Assembly (NCBI RefSeq): GCF_001905465.1
Contig: NZ_LISX01000013.1
Span: 33,309-97,308 of the forward strand
DNA: 64,000 nt
Direction of reading: 5' to 3'
DNA from: Kitasatospora sp. CB01950
GTDB lineage: Bacteria; Actinomycetota; Actinomycetes; Streptomycetales; Streptomycetaceae
The stretch's first letter is position 1, and each line of letters begins with the position of its first letter. Made by a program: the position numbers and the translations under genes. The notes below the pieces were generated by a model. That model saw only the letters and a program-made list of their open reading frames with translations, had not been told where the DNA came from and did not search any database. Below are positions 25,201 to 32,979 of the stretch, piece by piece.

Positions 25201-26995
25201 CATCGCCCTGAGCCAGGTCGGCCGGAGCGCCGAGGCGCTGGCCGTGGTGGGCGAAGCCGTCGAGATCTACAACGATCTGGTGGAGCATCAGCCAAGGCCC
25301 TATCGCGATCCGTTGGCGATGACCCTCAACTCCTACTCCAACGAGCTGCGCGCTGTCGGCCGGTTGGCGGAGGCGGAACGCGCGGCCGAACGCGCCGTCG
25401 CCGTCTACGCCGAGCTGCACCGCGAACTGCGGGACGCCCATGCCGCCGATCACGCGATGGTGCTCTGCACCTTGGCACTCTGCCTGGACGCCGCCGGCCG
25501 ACCGGAGGAGTCACTCGTCAAGCTGGAGCAGGCGGTCGGTATCTACCGCGACCTCCCCGGCCACCTGGCCGGGGCCGCCCGGCCGGACCTCGCGCGCTGC
25601 CTGAACAACATCGCCGGCGCGCACCGGTCGGCCGGCCGACCCGCCGAGGGACTCCCCTCCTGCGCGGAGGGAGTGCGGATCTGCCGCGAGTTGACCGCCG
25701 AGGACCCCGCCGCCCACAACCCGCTTCTGGCACGGCTGCTCACCACCCAGGCGCTCTGCCTGGACATGACCGGCAGGCGGGAGGAAGCGGCCGCCGTGGC
25801 CACCGAGGCGGTCGAGGCCGCGACACCCACGGCGGCCCAGCCCGAGTCGGCCGACACGCTCTCCACACTCAGCGCGCTGCTGAGCCTGGCCGGCCGGGTG
25901 GAGGAGGCGCACGCAGCGCTGCGGGTGGTGGTCGCGGCACACCGCAGACTGGCGCTGGTCGACCCCGACCGCCACCAGCCGGAGCTGCTTTCGACGCTCA
26001 GCCACTTCCAGTCCCAACTCGCAGTAGGCGGACGGCTGCTGGAGAGCGCCGAGATCGCGGCCGAGGTGCTGGCGATCCACCGCGAACGGTGGGAGGCCGA
26101 GCCCACCCCCGCACTGCGGGCCGTCCTCGCCCACGCCCTGTCCAACCTCGGCGGTGTCCTGAGCCAGCTGGGCCGGGCAAGTGAGGCGGCGGCGCACATC
26201 GGGGAGTCCGTCGAGTTGTGGCGGGCGATGTCCCGGAGCGAGTGGGACGCCTCGATGCCCGCGCCGGCCCTGGCCCTGACGGCCCACGTCCAGGTGCTCT
26301 GGGCGGCCGGCCGGCAGGCTGAGGCGCTGGACACGCTGCAGGAGGTCCGTGATGCCTTCGAGCGGATGCCGGACAGCAATCCCCTCGGTCACGCCGGGGT
26401 CGCGATGACGCTCACCACCCGCGGTGCGCTGCTGGAGGACCTGGGCGAACCGTCGGCCCCCGCGGTGCTGGACGACGCGGTCCGGGCGGCCCGGCAGATC
26501 GACGGCAGCGGGTCGGAGGCGTACGAGGGCATCGTGGCCAACGCCCTGACGGTCCGTGCCCGCGTCCGGGCGCAGCAGGAGCCGCCGCTCCCGGGAGCGC
26601 TGGACGACGCCACGGAGGCCGTCGAGATCCACCGCCGGGTGCACCTGGCCAACCCCGGACGCGGCCCGGCCGGAGTGGCCGGAGCGATGGCCGTGCTGGG
26701 CCGGTGCCTGGCCCAGCACGGCCGCAACGAGCAGGCGGAGGAGACGACGAAGCAGGCCGTCGCCCTCCTGCGCGACATCGAGGACCCGACCGGAGTGCTG
26801 GTGGCGGACGCCCTGTTCCTCCACGCCGAGGTGCGGCTGCTGACCGGCACCGACCTCGACACGGCGCGCGTCGGCGTGCGCGAGGCCATCGACCGGCTGC
26901 AGATCATCGCCGAGGACCGGCCGGCGCTGGTCGAGATCGCCCTGGCCCGGTTCGTGCGGCTGCGGGACGCGTTGGACGCGCTGGACGCCCGGTAG
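22286..26995 (+). CDS. trypsin-like protease / STAND NTPase / TPR protein
   Basis: At 1569 residues this is the largest gene here. Residues 1-200 are a trypsin-like serine protease with an apparently complete triad: His31 in VLTSAHVIEG, Asp65 in GGRDDAALL and Ser164 in GGFSGAAL. Residues 265-650 are a P-loop NTPase of the STAND type, with Walker A GPGGQGKT at 280-287, Walker B VVLDYAE at 337-343 and a VLIARTDGD sensor strand. From about 710 to the end there are many TPR units (for example RALNSLSIALSQVGRSAEAL, LAVVGEAVEIYNDLVEHQP). No signal peptide or membrane helix, so it is cytoplasmic. By analogy with STAND proteins, TPRs would sense a trigger, the NTPase would oligomerise, and the protease would cut a target; this is inference. 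The trypco2 gene precedes it. Confidence 0.93.
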   Translation: MPEPRVVLVDGPHGKGSGYLIGPRLVLTSAHVIEGAAAVPVYRPGDRQPVTAVVVWHGTSGGRDDAALLQVADRRRQSAGTAGVRWGEFVTALTDRPCEAQGSPELAQYCATADGPARKPYTDVWQESGTVNPGSAALSNRYVVDLRTSRPGWTEEVVPWGGFSGAALLCKGFVIGVVAAEVAHSEHGQLEVVPAYLLLRNSSFRAALVEYGADSTRLEAVEFAALAGLESLGLAGTDSSPSALLRPERETVGFHGRQDLLADLVDWCQEDEVEALLLHGPGGQGKTRLVRELARQLVTPSDGADHGPWASVWLRSDEQLTAADLALLQQTPRRMLVVLDYAENRLQQVGQLLAVTRPRELPFKVVLIARTDGDWWDHARELSSATAAVLGRAAEIPLPPLAEDPDGRPALYRAAALAFAARLPAVQGRTPWTELAAALPDRDLADPGFANLLTLHMTVLADLLDAGGPTDTPKPAGRSGLRRRSERPDDVEQRLLGHEGRYWKGLLAARGVPTEQAPDAELFRDALAAAVLLGADTPDQVDETLRRVRGLADEGDRWKFADWLAAAYPPDRAGPAHWGGLQPDRLAERFVGERVLTRRHLLPALAAGADGPAAERMLTVLSRAAGHRPLQAELSPVLTRLCTGRPDELALPALAVVPQVERPGPLLAGLESLLDAPGTGIEQLDRWRSALPDHSYHLGPWAVRLMERLVTHRRDARVGNGPDLLALVTGLRELCKRYTDTGEWSRALVVVEEAIDLLQPALAEHELATEHRTACRNGLSGCLNNQALILLRLGRLAEALAPAAQAVAINRDLAERGALEKPEHLPITLGTLAMVHGDLGDPQLALPLKEEAVERLERLVAAPGGEALQTNLVRALHNLALQYHVLGRNTEGLERSRQAIALLRPLARQRPDAHRPLLVVVLGTLSNCLGAAGRDEESVQAIEESVAIRRRLAEGRPAAYRDGLARALNSLSIALSQVGRSAEALAVVGEAVEIYNDLVEHQPRPYRDPLAMTLNSYSNELRAVGRLAEAERAAERAVAVYAELHRELRDAHAADHAMVLCTLALCLDAAGRPEESLVKLEQAVGIYRDLPGHLAGAARPDLARCLNNIAGAHRSAGRPAEGLPSCAEGVRICRELTAEDPAAHNPLLARLLTTQALCLDMTGRREEAAAVATEAVEAATPTAAQPESADTLSTLSALLSLAGRVEEAHAALRVVVAAHRRLALVDPDRHQPELLSTLSHFQSQLAVGGRLLESAEIAAEVLAIHRERWEAEPTPALRAVLAHALSNLGGVLSQLGRASEAAAHIGESVELWRAMSRSEWDASMPAPALALTAHVQVLWAAGRQAEALDTLQEVRDAFERMPDSNPLGHAGVAMTLTTRGALLEDLGEPSAPAVLDDAVRAARQIDGSGSEAYEGIVANALTVRARVRAQQEPPLPGALDDATEAVEIHRRVHLANPGRGPAGVAGAMAVLGRCLAQHGRNEQAEETTKQAVALLRDIEDPTGVLVADALFLHAEVRLLTGTDLDTARVGVREAIDRLQIIAEDRPALVEIALARFVRLRDALDALDAR

Positions 26996-27033
26996 CGGAC
27001 ATCACCGACTCCACCCCGTCGAATGCGGCCGCT

Positions 27034-27077
27034 CCCGCGACACCGCCCGCCGATCCGACCTCGCGGGCCGGTCCGGC
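27034..27077. repeat. right copy of 44-base direct repeat flanking the trypsin-STAND module
   Basis: Matches 21732-21775 at 40 of 44 positions in the same orientation. It lies 39 bases after the stop of the protease gene and just before the end of the convergent lipase gene. Confidence 0.75.
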
Positions 27078-27084
27078 GGGTTGG

Positions 27085-28344
27085 TCAGTGCGGGTGGCTG
27101 AACCAGCGCACGATGGCTGCTGTGGCGGCGACGTTGGTGCCGAGGTGGGTGGAACCGGCGAAGTCGGGGGTGCCGAGGTCGACGACTGCCGGGTTCACCC
27201 CGTGGGATCGGAGGGTGGCCTCGCAGTGGTCGGTGTTGGTGGAGGCCGCCTGCTCGTCCGTGTCGGCCACGTACAGGCGGACCGGGACGCGTGGGGTCCA
27301 GTCGCAGGTGCTGTCGGCCACCCGGAGGGCCTCGGCCAGGCGGCCGGTGGGGTGGCGGAGCATGTCGAAGCCGTGCGGGGTGAGCAGTGCGTCGAGGGTG
27401 TCGGGCGTGCCTGCGAAGAGTTGCGGGCCGGTGTGCGAACCGTCGAACAGCGCCTCGATCGTGTCGGCGTACGGCGGCCGGAAGACCTCGTCCGGGGCGT
27501 CGTACAGCTGGTGCAGCCGGTTCCAGGCGACGAGAAGGTACGCCGAGTACAGCACGCTCGACTTCGCGTCGAGAGAGCCGGCGAGCAGTGCCGGCAGCTC
27601 GGCGTGCTCGAAGTCGTAGGCGCCGCTGACCGGGGCGACGGCCCGGAGCCGGAACCACCGGTCGTCGCCGGCCTGGAGCGCCCGGGCGAGGCCCATCGCC
27701 GCCGAGGCGCCCTGGGAGAACCCGGTGACCAGTACGTCGTGGCCCAGTGCACGGCCCGTGGTCGAGACGAAGCTGCGGGCCGCCCGGAGCATGTCGAGGG
27801 AGGCGGTCGTCTCCGACGGCACGTCCATCCAGGGGTGGAGTCCCGGGCCGGCGCCCAGACCGAGATAGTCCGGGGCGACAGTGGCGAACCCGGCGGAGGC
27901 GTACGTGAGGGCGGGCGAGGACGCGAACCCGGCCTTGACCATGGAGGAGGGAGCGTCCGACCGGTAACTGGTCGTGCCGTGGGTGAACGACACCGTCCGC
28001 AGCTCGTGTTCGCCGCCGCGGGGCAGCACCAGCAGCCCGCTGGCGGTGATCGGCCGGCCGCCGGGGTCCACGGTTTCGTACACCAGCCGGTAGGCGTCCA
28101 CGCCGAACCGGACCGTGCCCGGGTCGTATCCGACGGCGGCGAGTGCCGCGGCGACGTCCTCCTTCGTGGCCATGGTGGTCGTCCGCTGGGCGGACACCAA
28201 CCGTCCACGATCGCTTCGGTGCACCGGCTCCGCCGATGCGGCTCCCGTCGTCACGGTCGCGGCGGCCAGGACGGCCAGAGCCGTCCCGACGTTCAGCCGA
28301 CGAAGCACGGACCGTAACCTGCCTGCCTGGTAGGGGGGTTTCAT
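27085..28344 (-). CDS. secreted lipase/alpha-beta hydrolase
   Basis: A 419-residue secreted hydrolase. The signal peptide (RRLNVGTALAVLAAATVTTG, cleavage after ASA near residue 38) is followed by an alpha/beta hydrolase: HELRTVSFTHGTTSYRSDAP, VAPDYLGLGAGPGLHPWMD, nucleophile elbow VLVTGFSQGASAAMGLARAL, and a late DFAGSTHLGTNVAA with the probable catalytic His. The GxSxG context and the length match secretory lipases and related Streptomyces esterases. Substrate unknown. Converges on the protease/STAND gene. Confidence 0.88.
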   Translation of the reverse strand: MKPPYQAGRLRSVLRRLNVGTALAVLAAATVTTGAASAEPVHRSDRGRLVSAQRTTTMATKEDVAAALAAVGYDPGTVRFGVDAYRLVYETVDPGGRPITASGLLVLPRGGEHELRTVSFTHGTTSYRSDAPSSMVKAGFASSPALTYASAGFATVAPDYLGLGAGPGLHPWMDVPSETTASLDMLRAARSFVSTTGRALGHDVLVTGFSQGASAAMGLARALQAGDDRWFRLRAVAPVSGAYDFEHAELPALLAGSLDAKSSVLYSAYLLVAWNRLHQLYDAPDEVFRPPYADTIEALFDGSHTGPQLFAGTPDTLDALLTPHGFDMLRHPTGRLAEALRVADSTCDWTPRVPVRLYVADTDEQAASTNTDHCEATLRSHGVNPAVVDLGTPDFAGSTHLGTNVAATAAIVRWFSHPH

Positions 28345-28485
28345 GTCGCCGACGCTACGTTCGGTCGCCCTCGTGTCGCAGTCCGGCCAGCAGGCGTATC
28401 CGTCCTGGGGCTGTCCCTACCTCGGCACCGGATGCCAGCAGGGGGTTGGACGAAGGCCGGCCGTCCGCGGTCGTAGCCTGGGGGC

Positions 28486-28690
28486 GTGCGGAGAGCGAAG
28501 CCGGTGGTGCCTCTGCTGTCCGGGTTGCCGGGCTGCGGAAAGACCACGTATGCGCGGGAGTTGGAGCGGCGGGAGTTGCTGCGCCGACTGGCCGCGAGGG
28601 AGGCGCTGGGCGAGGGGTGCCGGTGTCGCCCGCCGCGTTGGCGTGGATCGCGGAGCACTCCGAGGAGCCGTGCGGTGAAGGGGGAGGAGC
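28486..28690 (+). pseudogene. P-loop polynucleotide kinase-like remnant
   Basis: The frame from the GTG at 28486 opens PVVPLLSGLPGCGKTTYARE, a Walker A of the small ATP-dependent kinase family, then jumps to ELLRRLAAREALGEG, which normally lies about 75 residues later. A shift to another frame near 28620 then gives VSPAALAWIAEHSEEPCGEG, the normal end of this kinase. So the gene has an internal in-frame deletion plus a frameshift. It is fused to the ligase remnant downstream. Confidence 0.6.
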
Positions 28691-28776
28691 GGGTCGTGGG
28701 AGGGCGGCGGCGTGCGGCCCGATGTGCCGTGCGACGCCGGGGCGGCGCTCGACCGTGGGCTGGCCCTGGCCCTGAG

Positions 28777-29373
28777 CCGGTGGTGGTCACCGAGAAGCTG
28801 CACGGAAGCTGCTGCCTGCTCACCTTCCACGCCGACACCGGCGCGGTCCAGGTCTCGTCCAAGGGGCTCGGGGCGCAGGGGTTCGCGCTGAAGGAGGCCG
28901 GGGGGAACCTCTACTGGCGTGCCGTCCGGGCCTACGGCATACCGGAGTCGGCGGCCCGGCTCGCCGATCGGCTGGGGGCGAGCCGGATCGGGATCTTCGG
29001 GGAGGTGTTCGGGCAGGGCGTCCAGGACCTCGGGTACGGGGCGAGCAGCCGCACCGAGCAGCCGCCCGGGTATGCGGTGTTCGACGTGTCGGCGGTGATC
29101 GACGGTCAGCTGCACTGGCTGGACGCGGCCCAACTGCTGTCCGGTGAGCTGCCGTTGGTGCCCGAGCTGTGGCGTGGACCGTTCGACGCGGAACGCGTGC
29201 TGGAGCTCGCCGAGGGGCGCGAGACCGTCTCCGGGCGGCAACTGCACACCCGGGAGGGCGTGGTGGTCCGGCCGGCGGTCGAGCGCTGCAGCCCGGTCCT
29301 GGGCGGCCGGGCGATCGTCAAGGCGGTCGGCGGCGGGTACCTGACGCGCAAGGGCGGCACCGAGTACGAGTAG
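28777..29373 (+). pseudogene. RNA ligase (DRB0094/Rnl-like) catalytic domain without its N-terminus
   Basis: From about 28777 the sequence VVVTEKLHGSCCLLTFHADT carries nucleotidyltransferase motif I (Lys at 28795-28797, the AMP-accepting residue), followed by GASRIGIFGEVFGQGVQDL (motif III region), EGVVVRPAVE (motif IV) and AIVKAVGGGYL (motif V Lys). These are the ATP-dependent RNA ligase motifs. The ~120-residue OB-fold that should come first is absent; the open frame reads instead from the kinase remnant at 28486 through arginine-rich junk (296 codons in total). A truncated active ligase or internal start cannot be excluded. Confidence 0.6.
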
Positions 29374-29392
29374 CAGGCCGGGCGGGGTGGCA

Positions 29393-29488
29393 CGGGACGA
29401 GGCTTCAGCCCTGGAGCCGAAGCCCTGAACCTGAAGCCCTGAACCTGAAGTCCTGAACCTGAAGTCCTGGAGCTGAAGCCTCGTCCCG
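29393..29488. repeat. 16-base inverted repeat enclosing four 14-base tandem units
   Basis: CGGGACGAGGCTTCAG at 29393-29408 is the exact complement of 29473-29488. Inside, the 14-base unit CCTGAACCTGAAGC/T repeats at 29424, 29438 and 29452, with a fourth diverged copy at 29466. It lies between the convergent ligase and lipoprotein genes and may act as a two-way terminator. Confidence 0.75.
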
Positions 29489-29503
29489 GTGGGCGCTGCC
29501 TGC

Positions 29504-29764
29504 TCAGCCGCAGTTCCCGCCGTTGATCGGGGTCGTGCCGGCCTGCCCGGCGGGCGCGTCCGTGCAGGGCTTCGAGACGTCGGGGAGCTTCTGGTCCATG
29601 CTGGCGGGGTTGCGCTGCCAGCGCTGCGGCTGGGCCGACTCGGAGGTCTGGGCCTTCGGGGCCGAGCCCGAGCCGGCGTCGGTGGCGTGGGTGGTGCCGC
29701 AGGCGGTCAAGGCCCCGGTGGCGGCGAACATGACGGCGGCGAGGACCAGGGCGGGACGCTTCAC
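29504..29764 (-). CDS. small lipoprotein
   Basis: The 86-residue product starts at the GTG at 29764 (MKRPALVLAAVMFAATGALTAC), a classic lipoprotein signal with lipobox LTAC and lipidated Cys at about residue 22. The mature part is short, Ser/Gln-rich and polar and ends KPCTDAPAGQAG followed by GGNCG, so two Cys could form a disulfide. A GGAG site lies eight bases before the start. It should be anchored to the outer face of the membrane. No family recognised. Confidence 0.7.
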   Translation of the reverse strand: MKRPALVLAAVMFAATGALTACGTTHATDAGSGSAPKAQTSESAQPQRWQRNPASMDQKLPDVSKPCTDAPAGQAGTTPINGGNCG

Positions 29765-29914
29765 GGCGAACACTCCATAGAACAGTGGCTGGCCCCGGAC
29801 GGGCCGTTCCCCGGCGCGCATTCTTCCGTGTGCGGCGCGCCGTCCGCCAGAGTTTCCGGACGGCAGTTCGAAATTGCGTGGCGCGGGCCGGGCGGGTGCT
29901 GTCACGCTCGGCGG

Positions 29915-30256
29915 ATGGGAGTGTTGGGCGGTGTGGCGGCGAGAGTCGCGGGTGGGGCCACGGTCGAGTTCCGGCCGAGCGGTTCGTCGATGGTGCCGCT
30001 GATCCGCAGCAGGCAGTCGGTGGTCGTCGCGCCGGTGGACGCGTCGCTGCTGACGGTCGGTGACATCGTGCTCGCCCGGGTCGCCGGCACCGTCCACCTG
30101 CACCTGGTGTCCGCGCTCGACCCGGCCCGGCGGCGCGTGCAGATCAGCAACAACCGGGGCCGCGTCAACGGTTGGACGAGCCACGACCGGGTGTTCGGCA
30201 TCTGCGTCTCGGTGGACGGCGTCCCCCGGCCCGGCGCGTCGGGGCGGACGAGGTGA
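29915..30256 (+). CDS. S24/S26-like peptidase-fold protein lacking the usual Lys
   Basis: This 113-residue protein has the LexA/signal-peptidase fold signature: EFRPSGSSMVPLIRSRQSVV with the Ser-Met (SGSSM) nucleophile motif, and LTVGDIVLARVAGTVHLHLV. The Lys that should act as general base in the second box (as in the TVKRL of LexA) is replaced by His/Leu. There is no membrane helix and no DNA-binding domain. It may be a peptidase with altered chemistry or a non-enzymatic relative. Its stop overlaps the GTG of the next methyltransferase (GTGA), so they are coupled. Confidence 0.75.
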   Translation: MGVLGGVAARVAGGATVEFRPSGSSMVPLIRSRQSVVVAPVDASLLTVGDIVLARVAGTVHLHLVSALDPARRRVQISNNRGRVNGWTSHDRVFGICVSVDGVPRPGASGRTR

Positions 30257-31044
30257 CCCGGCCCGGGGAGGAGAACGAGCGGGCGAGGCACCGTTCGTCG
30301 TTCGGCGCGGCCGCCCGGGCGTACGCCGCGCACCGGCCCGACTACGCGCCGGACGCCGTCCGATGGGCGCTCGAACTCGCCCCCGGCCGACGGGTGTTGG
30401 ACCTCGGGGCCGGGACGGGCAAGCTCACCGGGTGCCTGCTCGCGGCGGGCGTCGAGGTGGTGGCCGTCGAACCCGACCCGGCGATGCTGGCCGAGCTGCG
30501 CCGGGAGCTGTCGGGGGTGCGGGCGGTGACGGGCAGCGCGGAGTCGATTCCCTTGCCGGACGGGGCAGTTGACGCGGTGGTGTCCGGCAACGCGATGCAC
30601 TGGTTCGACATGGACGCGGCCGGTCCGGAGATCGCCAGGGTGCTCGCGCCCGGCGGCGTGCTGGCCGGGCTGTGGAACCTGTTCGACGACGGCGTCCCCT
30701 GGGTGGCCGGGCTCGCCGAGGTCGGCGGGAGCGAGGCGATCGGTCCGCGCGACGTGCCCGCGAGCTGGCGCGCCGCGACGGCCGCGATGCACCTGCCGCC
30801 GTCCGGCGGGCCCGCCCGGTTCGGTGCGGCCGGGCAGGCCGAATTCCCGCACGGGCAGCGCCGGACCGCCGAGTCGCTGGTGGCCACGCTCGGCACCAAG
30901 GCGGGCCTGCTGGTCATGCCGGAGCCCGAGCGGCAGGCGCGGTTGGCGCAGGCCCGGGACTACCTGGCGGGCCGGCCGGAGACGGCGGGCGGCGAGTTCG
31001 TGGTGCCGATGCTGACGGGAGTGCTGCGGGCGACGCGACTCTGA
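30253..31044 (+). CDS. class I SAM-dependent methyltransferase
   Basis: A 263-residue methyltransferase with clean motifs: RRVLDLGAGTGKLTGCLLAA (motif I), VEVVAVEPDPAMLAELRREL (motif II), VRAVTGSAESIPLPDGAVDA and IARVLAPGGVLAGLWNLFDD (motif III). The NAMHWFD segment is typical of the UbiE/Coq5-like group that methylates small molecules. It begins with the GTG at 30253 that overlaps the stop of the S24-like gene by four bases. No substrate can be inferred. Confidence 0.92.
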   Translation: MTRPGEENERARHRSSFGAAARAYAAHRPDYAPDAVRWALELAPGRRVLDLGAGTGKLTGCLLAAGVEVVAVEPDPAMLAELRRELSGVRAVTGSAESIPLPDGAVDAVVSGNAMHWFDMDAAGPEIARVLAPGGVLAGLWNLFDDGVPWVAGLAEVGGSEAIGPRDVPASWRAATAAMHLPPSGGPARFGAAGQAEFPHGQRRTAESLVATLGTKAGLLVMPEPERQARLAQARDYLAGRPETAGGEFVVPMLTGVLRATRL

Positions 31045-31060
31045 GGGCGCGTGCGGGCGG

Positions 31061-31849
31061 CTATGCGTGCAGGGGGACGGCGTACACCGGCTCCGGGCCG
31101 AAGGACGTGAAGCCGGCCTTGCGCAGGATCGGGCCGGAGGTGGTCGGGTTCGCCTTGACCAGGGCCATCGTCGCGCCGTGCGTCACCGCGTAGGACAGCC
31201 GGCCGCCGAGCACGGCGCGGTACACCCCGCGGCCGCGCCATGGCTGGGCTACCACGCCGCCGGAGAGGCGGGCGACGCCGTCGACGACCGCGACGCCGCC
31301 GGTGCCGACGGGCTCACCGTCCACGTAGGCGACGAGCAGGCCGCCGCGGCCGGCCGGGACGGTCTCCGCGTTCCGGGCCGCGACCGCCTCGATCCGTTCG
31401 GCGGGCGGGAGTTCGCCGCGGAAGCCGGCGGCCTCGATCGCGAGTCCGTCGCGGGCGGTCGTGGTGTCCGTGGCCCAGCGGAGGGCGACGTCCACCGTCG
31501 GCGGGCGGAGGGTCGGTCCGCCGTCACTCAAGTCGGCGGCGAGGATCTCCAGTTCGAGCTTCACCCGGCCGCCGCGCGCCGCCAGTTCGGCGCCCAGGCC
31601 CGGCGGGTCGCCGAGCAGCACCTGCCAGTCGAGCGCGGGCACCTCGAAGGCCCGGGCCCGGGCCACCACGGCGTCAACGACCCGAGGCAGCGGGCGAGCC
31701 GGGGTGAAGGACACGACGGAGAGGTCGAAGGCGACGTAGTCGGGCAGCCGGAGCATGGTGAACTCCGGATCGGCGACGACCTCGGCGTCGTCCGGCATCC
31801 ACACCCAGGCCGCACCGGCGGCGGCGACATCAGCAACTGACAGGCTCAT
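31061..31849 (-). CDS. GNAT family N-acetyltransferase
   Basis: The 262-residue protein has a C-terminal GNAT domain: LVAYVDGEPVGTGGVAVVDG, then ARLSGGVVAQPWRGRGVYRA, with the acetyl-CoA loop QPWRGRGV, and the final GFTSFGPEPVYAV. The first ~130 residues are a second, GNAT-like N-terminal half, as in tandem-GNAT proteins. The ATG at 31849 is the only good start. It converges on the methyltransferase at 30253. Substrate unknown. Confidence 0.87.
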   Translation of the reverse strand: MSLSVADVAAAGAAWVWMPDDAEVVADPEFTMLRLPDYVAFDLSVVSFTPARPLPRVVDAVVARARAFEVPALDWQVLLGDPPGLGAELAARGGRVKLELEILAADLSDGGPTLRPPTVDVALRWATDTTTARDGLAIEAAGFRGELPPAERIEAVAARNAETVPAGRGGLLVAYVDGEPVGTGGVAVVDGVARLSGGVVAQPWRGRGVYRAVLGGRLSYAVTHGATMALVKANPTTSGPILRKAGFTSFGPEPVYAVPLHA

Positions 31850-32118
31850 GCGGGGAGCGTACGGGGGGAGTGGCGGCGGGGCGGCGGCTGTTGCGTGATC
31901 ATGACCGGACGGTGACACAACCCGGGGCGCGGCGGCACAACCCGGGGCGCGGCAGCGCGAGTCGGGTGCGGCGGCGCGGCGAGGTGGCCGGCGGGAGCGT
32001 TCGGCGTTCGACCGGCGACCGGCCCGGCAGGGGCATGCCGTACCGGTGATGTGGGGGCCGCCCGCCGGGGCGTGGGCCGTCACGGCCTTCCGACGTCCTC
32101 CCGTTACGGTCCGGGTGT
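31850..32118. other. intergenic region with two 18-base tandem copies
   Basis: CACAACCCGGGGCGCGGC occurs at 31916-31933 and 31936-31953. No gene is supportable in the 270 bases between the GNAT start and the aldo/keto reductase tail. Confidence 0.6.
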
Positions 32119-32318
32119 GTGGCCTGGTCGCCGCTCGACGGGGAGTCCTCGCCGGACGGTACGCGCGCGGCACAGCGCCTGACGGCTCGTCGCGGATCGG
32201 ACGCCTGCTGGGCTCGCCGTCACCGCTCGCGCGGGCGTGGGTCGGTAGCCTGCTCACCGGGCGGAACCTGGGCATCGCCGAGGCGGTCGCGCGGCTGGAC
32301 GAGGTCTCGGGCACATGA
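32119..32318 (+). pseudogene. aldo/keto reductase C-terminal remnant
   Basis: The frame at 32119 reads VAWSPL and, after a one-base shift, another frame gives RGVLAGRYARGTAPDGSSRI, as in the end of aldo/keto reductases of the AKR11/13 type (VVWSPLARGVLTGKY). About 60 residues later it stops at 32316-32318, overlapping the ATG of the DUF6228 gene. The catalytic half is missing. Confidence 0.5.
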
Positions 32319-32767
32319 GCGGGGTCGGCGAAGGAGTGGACGTGCAGGGCGTGGTGGCGGTGCGGTGCGCGGATTCGGCGGGCGTCGGGGTGCGGCTGGT
32401 GGACCGGGCGGGGCCGGAGGCGGGCGCGGTCCGGTTCGCGGTGGAGGTGTCGGCGTCCGGGCTGGCCGCGCGGCTGGACGGGGTGGTCGGCTGGGTGGGG
32501 GCGACCGACGGGCTCGCGGGGTTCCTGGCGGGACTGGCGGACGACTTCCGCGGCTGGGAGGGCGAGCGGGACTGGCGGACGCCGGACCGGGACCTGACGG
32601 TCCGCGCGGTGTTCCGTTCCGGCGGCCACGTCGGCCTGACCTGGGTGCTGCGCCCGTGGCGGACGGCGCAGCGCGGGTGGGAGGCGTCGGTGACGACGTG
32701 GCTGGAGGGCGGGGAGCAACTGGCCGCGCTGGCGGCGGACGTGGGGGAGTTCGTCGACCGGGGATAG
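32315..32767 (+). CDS. DUF6228 family protein
   Basis: A 150-residue protein matching the actinobacterial DUF6228 pattern: RFAVEVSASGLAARLDGVVG, then LAGFLAGLADDFRGWEGERD, GHVGLTWVLRPW and WEASVTTWLEGGEQLAALAA. Function unknown; the family often sits near toxin-immunity or SUKH-type genes. The ATG at 32315 overlaps the stop of the aldo/keto reductase remnant. A second ATG/GTG at 32339 would shorten it by eight residues. Confidence 0.85.
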   Translation: MSGVGEGVDVQGVVAVRCADSAGVGVRLVDRAGPEAGAVRFAVEVSASGLAARLDGVVGWVGATDGLAGFLAGLADDFRGWEGERDWRTPDRDLTVRAVFRSGGHVGLTWVLRPWRTAQRGWEASVTTWLEGGEQLAALAADVGEFVDRG

Positions 32768-32979
32768 GCTCGCGCCTCATGTCGGTCGATCCTGGATTCC
32801 GTCGAACCGGAGCCGACCGACCACCCGTTGGCGGTCGGGCAGCGCACCGGGATCTCGATGGAGCGGGTGCGGGAGATCGCGGGGGCGGTGCTGCACGCCG
32901 GGGCCTGAGGCGTTCTCGGGCCGGTGCCGGGAGGTGACCGGGGGTCGGTGGCGCTGGTCGGCCCGGGCGGTGCGGGTGG
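32768..32979 (+). other. intergenic, short gene-tail-like run
   Basis: A short protein-like end (EPEPTDHPLAVGQRTGISME, then VREIAGAVLHAGA and a stop near 32908) is readable without a start. It may be another gene-end fragment. No other signal. Confidence 0.3.
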
